64,000 bases of DNA from Rhizobium sp. Root483D2 (lineage in GTDB: Bacteria > Pseudomonadota > Alphaproteobacteria > Rhizobiales > Rhizobiaceae), in NCBI RefSeq assembly GCF_001426685.1, contig NZ_LMFB01000041.1:97537-161536 (forward strand), in the 5' to 3' direction. A program made the translations under genes and the position numbers. Shown one piece after another: positions 18,806-27,881 of the stretch (positions within the stretch are counted from its first letter, which is position 1; every line of letters starts with the position of its first letter). The notes under the pieces are model-generated. The model saw only the letters and a list, made by a program, of their open reading frames with translations. It searched no databases and was not told where the DNA came from.

Positions 18806-18921
18806 CCCTCCCCTTGAGGTGGAGGGTCGGCACGCAGTGCCGGGGTGGGGTGACTTGTGCGTCTCTGACCGTCACCCCCACCCGCAGCGTTGCTGCGACC
18901 TCCCCCCTCAAGGGGGAGGTG
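18806..18921. repeat. Second rhizobial palindromic mosaic repeat
   Basis: A run of nested hairpins: CCCTCC/GGAGGG (from 18807), CGGCAC/GTGCCG (18828-18842), a long-range pairing of GGGTGGGGTGAC with GTCACCCCCACCC, CGCAGC/GCTGCG (18883-18897), and ACCTCCCCC/GGGGGAGGT (18898-18920). It fills the gap between two convergent genes, suggesting a terminator-like or mRNA-end role. It differs in sequence from the repeat at 12.5 kb. Confidence 0.7.
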
Positions 18922-18927
18922 GGCGTT

Positions 18928-19848
18928 CTAGCGCGCGCCGGCGTCGATCAGGCGCACGGCTTCCCTGTAAGCCCGGTCCAGCGCGCAGAATTTGATCGAC
19001 TGCCAGCGTTTGTAATCCTCCACGAAATCGGCTGTCACCCAGATCCGGTTGCGGTTGCCGTTGCGATCCAGCCAGCCGATCCAGCCCTGCGCTTCTGCGC
19101 GCGCAAAGAGACGGCGCACATGCGTGCGTGAGAGCGAATAATGGCTGGAGAGCTCGGAAAAGCGCAGGTCCTCGACCCAGTGGCGCCCGTCCTCCGGTTC
19201 GGCATTGGCAATGCGGGTGATGAAATCATCGAGAATCAAGCCGCCATATTCTGTCCAGACGAAGCAGGAGATGCTGAGCGGCGGTTCGCGCCATGCGGGA
19301 TCGGCGATCAGCCGTTTTGCGGCGATCGGCTGGGCATAGCGGAAGACATCAGGATCCGCCTCCAGCCGCGCCACGCGGCTGCCCTGGTCGATCAGGTCGA
19401 GGCTGCGCATCTGGGCTCGAAACCACAAGGTCATCGCCTCATGACTGATGTCCGTTGGCTCCAGCGGGCGGCTGCGCTTGCTGGGCGATCCGGGAACGTC
19501 ACGCACCAGCTTATAGGCGCGCAATTCGGCGAGAAAGGCAGTCGCCGTGTTGCGGCTGGCAAGGCTGGTCTGGGCGATGAGGTCGAGCAATCGTGCGGCC
19601 GTGATGCCGGAAAGGGGATCTGAGGGATCGCGCTCGAGATGCAAGGAATACGCAGCTTGCGTCAGCAGCCATTTCTGCTGGGCGGCGACCAGGCGGGCGA
19701 CCCGCGGAAAGTGATCGTAAAGCTCGATCATGTGCCGCGCACCCTGCTGCAGGATGGGGAACAGGGCAGGATTGGCCGCAAACAGATCAACCTCTGAGGC
19801 GAGGCCGGTTTCGTCAGTATAGATCGCGGATGACGGCTTGCCGGTCAT
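18928..19848 (-). CDS. Conserved hypothetical protein with C-terminal winged-helix-like region
   Basis: No named family recognised. The product is about 306 aa from the ATG at 19848; an upstream TTG at 19929 is also in frame. It is helical and soluble. The part FSELSSHYSLSRTHVRRLFARAEAQGWI (about residues 238-265) looks like a helix-turn-helix with wing, and an earlier stretch around SLASRNTATAFLAELRAYKLV looks like a second one, so a transcription-factor role is plausible. It stands alone between a mosaic repeat and the TadG-like gene. Function is not assigned. Confidence 0.65.
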   Translation of the reverse strand: MTGKPSSAIYTDETGLASEVDLFAANPALFPILQQGARHMIELYDHFPRVARLVAAQQKWLLTQAAYSLHLERDPSDPLSGITAARLLDLIAQTSLASRNTATAFLAELRAYKLVRDVPGSPSKRSRPLEPTDISHEAMTLWFRAQMRSLDLIDQGSRVARLEADPDVFRYAQPIAAKRLIADPAWREPPLSISCFVWTEYGGLILDDFITRIANAEPEDGRHWVEDLRFSELSSHYSLSRTHVRRLFARAEAQGWIGWLDRNGNRNRIWVTADFVEDYKRWQSIKFCALDRAYREAVRLIDAGAR

Positions 19849-20000
19849 GATGTTGGCGAAAGTTCCTACGGGTGCTGCGTCGCGCCGGGAATCGGCTGAG
19901 ATCCTATTGTGAAGGTATGTCTCTTGCAAAACGGTTTAAGTCCATCAATTGTTTCACCAAAGCGTGTAAATAAGAGACGGTTTCAAGGGGCGATCTATTC

Positions 20001-20037
20001 AAATAAAAAGACCGGATAGCGATATTGCCATCCGGTC
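20001..20037 (-). terminator. Rho-independent terminator of the TadG/TadE-like genes
   Basis: On the minus strand, GACCGGAT and ATCCGGTC form an 8-bp stem, with an additional inner GC pair, followed by TTTTTATTT. Confidence 0.85.
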
Positions 20038-20062
20038 AGAGGAGAAAAGCGCGTTTCTACGT

Positions 20063-21796
20063 TTATTGAACCAGAACCGGCTGCAGGCAGTTGACGCCGG
20101 TGACGCGCACATCGGCCTCGCCGACCCGGACACCGACCGCCAGCAGCAGATTGTAGATCAGCGTGTCGATCGCCGGGGTCACGGCGCCCAAGGTCTGGGC
20201 GAGCGCTGCCTGAACGAGCTTGGGGCTGCCGAGCGTCAGGAACAGCACCTGGATATCGACGTCCAGATTGTTGAGCAGCGTTTGCGTCGCCGAGGTCAGG
20301 ATATCCTTGGTCGAAACCGTCTTGAGGGAGTTTGCCGCAACTTCGGACGGGCTGAAGGTCAGTCTCTGGGGCTTCAGGTTCGTGGCTTCGACATGGGCAA
20401 TGCCGTCGATCCTCACCAGCAGGGAATCGAGGATGCGCGCTTTTTCCACCCTTGCGTCGCTGCTGAAGTTTGACAATACGGTTGGATTGACCGTGCCGAT
20501 AGCGATCTCGGCGACGCCGGGAACGGCATCGATCGAAACGCTGGCGTTGGTGGCCGATCCGCCATAGCAGCGGATATCGGCAAGCTTGGCCTCGGCATAA
20601 GCCACTTCAACATAGATCGGCAGCTTGATCTTTAAACCGGCCAGCAGCGCCAGACCGTCGATATTGACCTCTATCATCAGCCGCGTCTGTGCAGTGCGCA
20701 CGGCCGAACCCGGTGCGCCGAGCCTGTGACTGGGCGTGGTAACCGGCGGTTCGCCGATGGCAAGATTGACGCTGGCGGAGGCAATGCCGGGCAGGCCGGC
20801 GATGGCGGCGAGCGATATCTGCTTGTTGCCATTGGCAAGAGCTGCGGCCGTTGAAACGATATCGAGCGCGCTGACCTTCATGGCCCAGTTCGAGCCGGCA
20901 TTGACGCTGATCGCCTTCTTCGGGTCGATGTTGAGGATCTGCGAAAGAGTGAAGGTCTTCTTGTTGAGTTTTGTCGCGGTTTCCAGCGCCTTGAGCGCGG
21001 AATTTGCGGCAGCGGAGACCCCTTGCACCGCCTGCATGGAGGCAAGCAGCTGTGGCATGGTGATATTGGCCTTCAGCACATCGTCATAGCTCGCCGCCGT
21101 CAGGTTCAGACGGGTGGAGACGTTTTTGAGGAAGGGCTGGATGTTGATATCCGCATTCACCAGAGCCTGATAGTCCATCAGCTTCAGGGAAATGGTGGTG
21201 CCGAGCATCTGGCCGAGGAGTTGGTTGAGAATTCCGTCATTGAGGCTGGCGAGCCTTGAGCCGACGGAGAAGGAGGCAAGCTTGGTGCTGGCTGCAGTGC
21301 CGGTCGCGCTCATCGTCGGCGGTTTGCTGAACATGGCCGCGAGGTGGATCGTGCCTTCCTTCTCGATCGTGACCTGGGCTGCATCCGCCGGCGTGGCATT
21401 GGCGATGAAGCGCTGTCCGGTTGGCAGCGACGGGTCGGGCACGTAGCGCCCCGTGACGATCGTGGCGATGCCGTTTTTCGCTGCGAACTGATCTTTCGGG
21501 ATGACTTTGCCGTCCGGGTTGATCAGCCCGTTCTTGGTTGCGATCGCCATGGAAAGGCCGTTGGTCTTGAAGTGGTTGCGCGCCGCAGTTTCCAGATTGG
21601 GCAGATCGGAGGCAGCGACGATGGCGGTGAGGTCCGCGACGCCCTGCAGTTCCTGCTTTTGCAGCGTCAGATAGCCGAAATCGACGCCAAGCCCGAGGGA
21701 CAGAACGACGAGGGGCAGAACGAGGGCTGCGGACATTCCGATATTGCCGGATGTGTTGGTCAGAATATTGGAGCGTTTCAGCGTATCGCGGATCAT
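20063..21796 (-). CDS. TadG-like pilus-assembly/secreted protein
   Basis: Membrane-anchored exported protein (577 aa). The N-terminus has the Flp/TadG-type segment: NTSGNIGMSAALVLPLVVLSLG then VDFGYLTLQKQELQGVADLTAIVAA. The rest is a large periplasmic region with repeated Ala/Leu/Ile-rich stretches and no vWA MIDAS motif that I can see. TadG helps assemble Flp pili in complete tad loci. Here only the adjacent TadE-like gene is present, one base away and on the same strand. Export through a tad system encoded elsewhere, or an independent envelope role, are both possible. Confidence 0.75.
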   Translation of the reverse strand: MIRDTLKRSNILTNTSGNIGMSAALVLPLVVLSLGLGVDFGYLTLQKQELQGVADLTAIVAASDLPNLETAARNHFKTNGLSMAIATKNGLINPDGKVIPKDQFAAKNGIATIVTGRYVPDPSLPTGQRFIANATPADAAQVTIEKEGTIHLAAMFSKPPTMSATGTAASTKLASFSVGSRLASLNDGILNQLLGQMLGTTISLKLMDYQALVNADINIQPFLKNVSTRLNLTAASYDDVLKANITMPQLLASMQAVQGVSAAANSALKALETATKLNKKTFTLSQILNIDPKKAISVNAGSNWAMKVSALDIVSTAAALANGNKQISLAAIAGLPGIASASVNLAIGEPPVTTPSHRLGAPGSAVRTAQTRLMIEVNIDGLALLAGLKIKLPIYVEVAYAEAKLADIRCYGGSATNASVSIDAVPGVAEIAIGTVNPTVLSNFSSDARVEKARILDSLLVRIDGIAHVEATNLKPQRLTFSPSEVAANSLKTVSTKDILTSATQTLLNNLDVDIQVLFLTLGSPKLVQAALAQTLGAVTPAIDTLIYNLLLAVGVRVGEADVRVTGVNCLQPVLVQ

Positions 21797-21797
21797 A

Positions 21798-22220
21798 TCA
21801 AATGCCTCCCAGCCTTACGGTTGCGTAACGTCTGATGTTTTCGTCGGGCAGCGCGAAGGAAAACAGCTTCCAGATCGGCAGGTCGCTCGCGTCGTAGACG
21901 ATGGTCACGGTGAATTGGTTGAGGTTCTTTGCGTCATCTGCGACATCAACCTTCAGCTTTGCCGGGGTGATGAAGGGGTACTTCAGCGTCGATGACTGGA
22001 TGAAGCTTTGCGCGAGACTTTTTCGCTCCGTCAGCGACAGGCCAGCGACTGCGGTGCGGGCCGCATCGGCGGCGATCTGCTGCACGGCATGCGCGGCACT
22101 CAGATAAATGCCATAGCCGATCATGCTGAAAATCGTCAGGAAGAACAGTGGGGCGACCAGGGCAAATTCCAGCGCCGCCGCACCTTTGGTATCGCCGCGC
22201 ATCCGCGATATCAGAGACAT
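21798..22220 (-). CDS. TadE-like pseudopilin-type membrane protein
   Basis: Short protein (140 aa) with the TadE signature at the N-terminus: RGDTKGAAALEFALVAPLFF, including the conserved Glu five residues into the hydrophobic segment, then one membrane helix and a periplasmic domain. The start is the ATG of MSLIS, with GGGAG eight bases upstream; an in-frame GTG lies three codons earlier. It sits immediately before the TadG-like gene and shares its terminator, so the pair forms a two-gene operon. No tadA, tadB/C, cpaB or flp gene is in the window. Confidence 0.8.
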   Translation of the reverse strand: MSLISRMRGDTKGAAALEFALVAPLFFLTIFSMIGYGIYLSAAHAVQQIAADAARTAVAGLSLTERKSLAQSFIQSSTLKYPFITPAKLKVDVADDAKNLNQFTVTIVYDASDLPIWKLFSFALPDENIRRYATVRLGGI

Positions 22221-22435
22221 CAAACACACTCCCAGGTTTGTAGGAAGCCGTTATGCCAGGGCCTCTACACCTATATCGTGTGCTGTATTTCTTAATTTTT
22301 TCCCTGCTCTAAAGATCGGTTTTTAGGTTTAGACCCCAAAAAATTACTGAATTTCGATTTTAAGTTGCGACATTTTTGGTTGAGTGTGATGAAGAATGCA
22401 TCAACTGCATGTAAATTGTACAACCCTGTTCACAT

Positions 22436-22981
22436 CTACAGGTTGTCCTTATCTCTGTATTGCGCGAGTTGAATTTGCAACCGGGCGACATCTGCGCGAA
22501 GTTCGGATATCTCGCGCAACAGCACCGTATCGATCTTGTTGTGCAGCGAAATCAGCTCCACTTCCGACTTCAGATTGACCTCGTAATCCTTGGAGGCATC
22601 GAAGCGATCCTTCATCGCCTGGCGGTTTTGCGACATCATGATGATCGGCGCCTGGATGGCGGCGATCATCGACAAGAGCAGGTTGAGGAAGATGAAGGGG
22701 TAGGGATCGAAGGCATCGCGCGTCAGCAAGACCGTATTGGCGAAGGCCCAGACAACCAGGAAAATCAGGAAGGCGATGATGAACCCCCAGGAACCGCCGA
22801 TCCGGGCGATGCTGTCGGCCATCCGGTCGCCAAACCCTTGTCCGGCAATGAAGCTGGCATTGGTGTCCTCGGAGACGATCTTGCGTTCTTTGGCATGGTG
22901 CAGAACCCGGCGCTCGATGGCTCCGAGTTCGCTGCTGGCTTTGCCAAAGAGGGTGCGGGAGATTTCGTCAAGATGCGGCAT
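22436..22981 (-). CDS. DUF1003 membrane protein
   Basis: Inner-membrane protein of 181 aa. The DUF1003 core is DRMADSIARIGGSWGFIIAFL, two transmembrane segments (FIIAFLIFLVVWAFANTVLL and PFIFLNLLLSMIAAIQAPII), then MMSQNRQAMKDR, with a C-terminal coiled coil (ELRADVARLQIQLAQYRD). Function is unknown; relatives are sometimes called cyclic-nucleotide or magnesium-linked proteins without proof. It is followed after about 200 AT-rich bases by the TadE-like gene's promoter side. Confidence 0.85.
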   Translation of the reverse strand: MPHLDEISRTLFGKASSELGAIERRVLHHAKERKIVSEDTNASFIAGQGFGDRMADSIARIGGSWGFIIAFLIFLVVWAFANTVLLTRDAFDPYPFIFLNLLLSMIAAIQAPIIMMSQNRQAMKDRFDASKDYEVNLKSEVELISLHNKIDTVLLREISELRADVARLQIQLAQYRDKDNL

Positions 22982-23070
22982 GGGCGTGCTCCGTTGAGAA
23001 AACGTTGCCCTGTTTTAGCCTATGCCGTTGATTTGCGGAAACGCCGGAAGTTGGCGTCCCCGCTTCTTTT

Positions 23071-25017
23071 TTACAGTGCGTTTGCAAACAGATCGGCGTG
23101 CGACTGGAAGAACCGGTCCGTCGCATAGCGCTGGCCAAACATCATGTCATGCTGCAGGAAGCGATAGTCGCGGATGAGCGGCGGGATGGTCTTCTTGCGG
23201 CCCCAACCTGCGGTCTCCTTGCCTGCGGCATCGACAAGCATGTAGCGGTCGATGATGGGGTACTTTTCAAAGATATTGCCTAGAAAGCCGGTATAGTAGG
23301 GATGCTCGAAGCCGCCCTGCTTGAGGATCTGGTAGGACAGGAAGGCCGGGCTGATCGAGCCGATATCCTTGACCGGGCCTGTCTTGTTCGACCAGACCAC
23401 GAGCGGCGTTTCGTGCTGCGCCTTCATCTGCTCGAGCGAGCCTTTGCGCGAGGCGGTGACGTCGTTCATGAAACCGCTGTTCGGATAGACCGTGTTGAGC
23501 GGCGGCAGGTGATCGCCAAACAGCACGATGATGGTTTCGCGGTCGCGCTCGTTCGCCCAGTCCATCAGCATCTTCAGGCTGTCATCGGCTTCCTTGATAC
23601 CCTGCGCATAGGTTTCGAGCACCTGCTTGTCGGCAGCCGGAAGGTTGCCTTCGACCTTGATGGTGTTCTTGGCGTAGCGGTTGGCCTCATAGGGGCCATG
23701 GCCCTGCAGGGTGACCGTGAAAAAGAAGAACGGGTCGCGCAGCTGATCGGCCTGGCGGATGATTTCCTTGGTCAGCGATTCGTCCGACGCGAAGATGCCG
23801 CGCTTCTGCATGACCGGCATATTCTCTTCCGACTTGAACTGATCAAAGCCGAACGCCTTGTAGACGGCACTGCGGTTCCAGAACCATTTCTGGAACGGAT
23901 GCACGGCGCGCGCCACATAGCCTTCGCCGCGGAAGAAGGTGGCAAGCGACGGGATCGGATTGCGGATATATTGCTGATAGGGAATGCTGCCATAGGGCAG
24001 GAAGGCATTCGAAAAACCCGTCAGCGCCTCGAACTCGACATTGGCGGTCATCCCTCCGAATTCCGGCGAAAAGACATTGCCCGACTGCATCTCGCGGATC
24101 GTCGGCATCGGATCGGGCGACAGTTTGACATTCGGCAGGCGGGTCGGATCCCAGAAGGATTCGCTCATCAGCACGATCACGTCTGGCTTGCCGCGATGCG
24201 ACGTGCCGGCCGGCATCGGCTTGGTCGGGATCTCGTCGATCGCGTCCGCCATGTAGCCCTGCGGTGCGGTGACGTTGGCCATCGGCAGGTTCAGCGCAAA
24301 GGCCATGGTGAAGCCGTTGTGACGATAGTTTTCGGTCTGGTCCCACATGATCGGAATGACCTGCAGGCGATCGCGCACCCAGGAGAACGTGTTGTAGTCC
24401 ATCAGATGATAGAATGCGCCAAGCAGCGGCAAGGCCACGGCAAAGCGCGCCAGGCGCTGGCGCCGGGAGAGGTTTGGAAAACGGCGCCAGGCGAAACGGA
24501 TGAGCCAGGCAAGGGCAACCAGCGCCACAATGAGGCCGACGACGATCCCGACAGCCGTCCAAGGACGGTCGCGCACCAGAACCGGCATCAACTCCATGAT
24601 CTGGCGGCCGAACAGGAAATCCGTGGGGTAAAGCGGGTCAGACAGAAAGATCTGCTTCTGGCGGCTCACAAGTGCCGGGACGAGCGCCAGCGGCGAAAGC
24701 AGAATGACGCCAAAATTTTCGCGCGCGAAAATCGCATCGACGGCGAGAAAGAGCAGAAAGAATACGCCGATGGTCGTCCAGGCCGGGCGCGCCGGATCGA
24801 GGAAAAACCGCACCGCCTCCATTGCGGAATTGCGGGCGATCCATTCCACACAGAAAATCAATGCGATAGACAAAAGCAGAGACAGCGAGAGATGCCGTGC
24901 AATCGACAGCGTCTTGGCATGGCGGGCGCCAAAACTGATGTGCGGACCATATGCCCTGGAAGCAGTGGCAGCGATTGCTGCCGATTCAAAACTGGCCAAG
25001 GCCGTCTCCAATTTCAT
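23071..25017 (-). CDS. LTA synthase-like phosphoglycerol transferase (sulfatase fold)
   Basis: Inner-membrane enzyme of 648 aa. About five transmembrane helices occupy the first 230 residues (such as LSLSLLLSIALIFCVEWIA and TAVGIVVGLIVALVALAWLI). The periplasmic alkaline-phosphatase/sulfatase-fold domain follows: DVIVLMSESFWDP for metal binding, GGMTANVEFEALTG with the probable nucleophile Thr, and LFGDHLPPL near the C-terminal metal site. Gram-negative relatives transfer phosphoglycerol to periplasmic glucans (OpgB and the rhizobial cyclic-glucan modifier CgmB), which is the likeliest role here; the acceptor cannot be told. Confidence 0.85.
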   Translation of the reverse strand: MKLETALASFESAAIAATASRAYGPHISFGARHAKTLSIARHLSLSLLLSIALIFCVEWIARNSAMEAVRFFLDPARPAWTTIGVFFLLFLAVDAIFARENFGVILLSPLALVPALVSRQKQIFLSDPLYPTDFLFGRQIMELMPVLVRDRPWTAVGIVVGLIVALVALAWLIRFAWRRFPNLSRRQRLARFAVALPLLGAFYHLMDYNTFSWVRDRLQVIPIMWDQTENYRHNGFTMAFALNLPMANVTAPQGYMADAIDEIPTKPMPAGTSHRGKPDVIVLMSESFWDPTRLPNVKLSPDPMPTIREMQSGNVFSPEFGGMTANVEFEALTGFSNAFLPYGSIPYQQYIRNPIPSLATFFRGEGYVARAVHPFQKWFWNRSAVYKAFGFDQFKSEENMPVMQKRGIFASDESLTKEIIRQADQLRDPFFFFTVTLQGHGPYEANRYAKNTIKVEGNLPAADKQVLETYAQGIKEADDSLKMLMDWANERDRETIIVLFGDHLPPLNTVYPNSGFMNDVTASRKGSLEQMKAQHETPLVVWSNKTGPVKDIGSISPAFLSYQILKQGGFEHPYYTGFLGNIFEKYPIIDRYMLVDAAGKETAGWGRKKTIPPLIRDYRFLQHDMMFGQRYATDRFFQSHADLFANAL

Positions 25018-25286
25018 AAAACTGTCGTTCTAATGTCATACAGTTGTCATCTTGAACGGAGGATGAATAATTCAAGTGGCGTTCTCCACTGCTTTTTCGG
25101 CGCGTGATGGCATCGGACATTTGCGGGAACGCGGGGTCTGCGCCGCGCAGAGGCGGTCATCGGCAACGAAGAGCGGATTTTTTTCTGACTTCATGGCAAG
25201 CACGCGGTATTTTGCTGCGGAATGCGATAAACAGCTCTTTGGATGCCCCGGTATCCGCGATAACAAGATCAAGCACAGGCCTGTTC

Positions 25287-26966
25287 ATGACCGCGCAAAA
25301 GACCATTTCCACGAAGTTCCGTATCGCTGTTGCCCAGCTCAACCCAACGGTTGGCGATGTCGCAGGCAATCTCGCCAAGGCACGCGAAGCCCGCGCTGAT
25401 GCAGCGCGCAGCGGCGCCGACCTGCTTCTGCTGACCGAATTGTTCATCTCCGGCTATCCGCCGGAGGATCTGGTGCTGAAGCCGGCGTTTCTCAAAGCAT
25501 GCCAGAAGGCCGTCGATGCGCTGGCAGCGGACACAGCGGATGGTGGCCCGGGTGTCATCGTCGGCTATCCACGGCAGGGGGAAGCGGGGCGCCACAATTC
25601 CGTTGCGGTTCTGGATGGTGGTGAGGTGCTCGTTGTTCGCGACAAGCTCGATCTGCCCAATTACGGCGAGTTCGACGAAAAGCGTGTCTTTACCGAAGGC
25701 GCGATGCCGGGACCGGTCAATTTTCGCGGCGTACGGCTCGGCGTTCCGATCTGCGAGGAAGTCTGGAACGATTTGGGTGTCTGCGAGACGCTGGCGGAGA
25801 GCGGTGCTGAAATCCTGCTGGTGCCGAACGGCTCGCCCTATTATCGCGGCAAGATCGACGTGCGCTATCAGGTGGTGCTTCGCCAGGTGATCGAGACGGG
25901 TCTGCCGATTATCTATGCCAATCAGGTGTGTGGACAGGATGAACTGGTGTTTGACGGCGCAAGTTTCGCCTTCAATGCCGACCGGCAGCTCGCATTCCAG
26001 ATGAGCCAGTTCGAAGAGAGCATTTCCATTTCCGAATGGCACAGAAACGGCGATGGCTGGGTCTGCCGACACGGCATGATGTCGAGGCTGCCGCAGCAGG
26101 AGGAGGCCGATTATCGCGCCTGCATGCTGGGCTTTCGCGATTACGTTAACAAGAACGGCTTCAAGAATGTCGTGCTTGGCCTGTCCGGCGGCATCGATTC
26201 GGCGATCTGTGCGGCCCTTGCCGTCGATGCGCTGGGCGAGGAGCGCGTGCGCACGGTGATGCTGCCCTACCGCTATACCTCAGCTGATTCCTTCAAGGAT
26301 GCCGAGGACTGCGCCAAGGCGCTCGGCTGCCGCTACGATATCGTTCCGATCGAAGAGCCGGTAAAGGGCTTTTTGAGCGCGTTGTCGGAAATGTTTGAGG
26401 GAACAGAATCGGGCATTACCGAGGAAAACCTGCAGAGCCGTACGCGCGGCACCATCCTGATGGCGCTGTCCAACAAGTTCGGCTCGATGGTGGTGACCAC
26501 CGGCAACAAGTCGGAAATGTCGGTTGGCTACGCGACGCTTTATGGCGACATGAATGGTGGCTTCAATCCGATCAAGGACCTCTACAAGATGCAGGTCTAC
26601 GGCCTGTCGCGCTGGCGCAACACGACCGTACCGCCAGGTGCGCTCGGGCCATCGGGCGAGGTGATCCCGAAGAACATCATCGACAAGGCGCCCTCGGCCG
26701 AGCTTCGCCCCAACCAGACGGACCAGGATTCACTGCCGCCTTATCCGGTGCTCGACGATATCCTCGAATGCCTGGTCGAAAAGGAAATGGGCACGGAAGA
26801 GATCGTCGCGCGCGGCCATGACGAGGCAACCGTGCACCGGATCGAGCATCTGCTTTATATCGCCGAATACAAGCGCCGCCAGTCGGCACCGGGCGTGAAG
26901 ATCACCAAGAAGAACTTTGGCCGCGACCGGCGCTATCCCATTACCAACCGGTTTCGCGACCGGTAG
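25287..26966 (+). CDS. nadE: Glutamine-dependent NAD+ synthase
   Basis: Last step of NAD synthesis: amidates nicotinate adenine dinucleotide using ammonia from glutamine. The N-terminal nitrilase-type glutaminase domain has a Glu in LLLTELFISGYPPE (about 51) and the nucleophilic Cys in GVPICEEVWND (about 155). The C-terminal synthetase domain has the ATP pyrophosphatase loop LGLSGGIDSAI (about 295-305). Length is 559 aa from the ATG of MTAQKTI; upstream in-frame codons to 25104 have atypical composition. The PD40 protein gene starts 17 bases downstream and is probably co-transcribed. Confidence 0.96.
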   Translation: MTAQKTISTKFRIAVAQLNPTVGDVAGNLAKAREARADAARSGADLLLLTELFISGYPPEDLVLKPAFLKACQKAVDALAADTADGGPGVIVGYPRQGEAGRHNSVAVLDGGEVLVVRDKLDLPNYGEFDEKRVFTEGAMPGPVNFRGVRLGVPICEEVWNDLGVCETLAESGAEILLVPNGSPYYRGKIDVRYQVVLRQVIETGLPIIYANQVCGQDELVFDGASFAFNADRQLAFQMSQFEESISISEWHRNGDGWVCRHGMMSRLPQQEEADYRACMLGFRDYVNKNGFKNVVLGLSGGIDSAICAALAVDALGEERVRTVMLPYRYTSADSFKDAEDCAKALGCRYDIVPIEEPVKGFLSALSEMFEGTESGITEENLQSRTRGTILMALSNKFGSMVVTTGNKSEMSVGYATLYGDMNGGFNPIKDLYKMQVYGLSRWRNTTVPPGALGPSGEVIPKNIIDKAPSAELRPNQTDQDSLPPYPVLDDILECLVEKEMGTEEIVARGHDEATVHRIEHLLYIAEYKRRQSAPGVKITKKNFGRDRRYPITNRFRDR

Positions 26967-26982
26967 ACCTGGAGACGAGGCG

Positions 26983-27816
26983 ATGCGCAGTTCGGTCGAA
27001 ATCTACACGATTGCCACGGGCGAAACCCACATCGTCTGGCAGACCCAGCAGCTGGTCGAGGCTCCGAACTGGTCGCCGGACGGGCAGTCGCTTGTCATCA
27101 ACGGCGATGGATTGCTCTATCGCCTAGCCCTTTCAGGCGGCGAACCCCAGCTCATCGATACCGGCTTTGCCCGCACCTGCAACAACGATCACGGCATTTC
27201 GCCGGATGGATCAACAATCGTCATCAGCGACAAGACGGAATTCGGCGCATCGACGATCTATACGTTGCCGGCGGCCGGCGGTGTACCCCGGCAGGTGACG
27301 CTGAACCGGCCGTCCTACTGGCATGGCTGGTCGCCTGACGGCAAGACGCTGGCCTATTGCGGCATTCGCGATCAGGTCTTCGATATCTACACCATTCCCG
27401 TCGAGGGCGGCGAGGAGACCCGGCTGACCTTCGGCGAGGGGCGCAATGACGGTCCCGACTACGGTCATGACGGTGCGTGGATCTATTTCAACTCCAGCCG
27501 CAGCGGCCGGATGCAGATCTGGCGGGTGCGCGCCGATGGCTCGGATGTGACGCGCGTGACCGACAGCGAATATGGCGACTGGTTCCCGCATCCGTCTCCC
27601 GACGGCAAACACCTGCTGGTCCTCTCCTATGACGGCGACGTCTTTGACCATCCGCGCGATCTCGACGTGCGGCTGCGGCTGATGGATCCGGATGGCGGCA
27701 ATGCGCGCGTGCTGTTCAGCCTGTTTGGCGGGCAGGGCACGATCAACGTTCCCAACTGGTCGCCCGATGGCACTGCGTTCGCTTTCCTGCGCTACGAGCC
27801 GGCTGCGGACCAATAG
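26983..27816 (+). CDS. TolB-like PD40 beta-propeller protein
   Basis: Soluble beta-propeller protein (277 aa) without a signal peptide, so not periplasmic TolB itself. PD40 repeats are clear: APNWSPDGQSLVI, DHGISPDGSTIVIS, WHGWSPDGKTLAY, GPDYGHDGAWIYF, FPHPSPDGKHLLV and VPNWSPDGTAFAF, six blades in all. Start ATG follows CTGGAGACGAGG. Close spacing to nadE suggests co-transcription, but no functional link is known. It is convergent with the LacI gene. Confidence 0.85.
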   Translation: MRSSVEIYTIATGETHIVWQTQQLVEAPNWSPDGQSLVINGDGLLYRLALSGGEPQLIDTGFARTCNNDHGISPDGSTIVISDKTEFGASTIYTLPAAGGVPRQVTLNRPSYWHGWSPDGKTLAYCGIRDQVFDIYTIPVEGGEETRLTFGEGRNDGPDYGHDGAWIYFNSSRSGRMQIWRVRADGSDVTRVTDSEYGDWFPHPSPDGKHLLVLSYDGDVFDHPRDLDVRLRLMDPDGGNARVLFSLFGGQGTINVPNWSPDGTAFAFLRYEPAADQ

Positions 27817-27881
27817 CGGTCCTCAGGCCCGTTTGTTCCAATGAGGTTTTGGCGCGCATGCTTTTGGACCCATTCACGGCA

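Noticed and set aside
23302-25107. 601-codon plus-strand frame opposite the LtaS-like gene
   Set aside because: Antisense shadow with His/Arg/Asp-rich sequence and no ribosome site.
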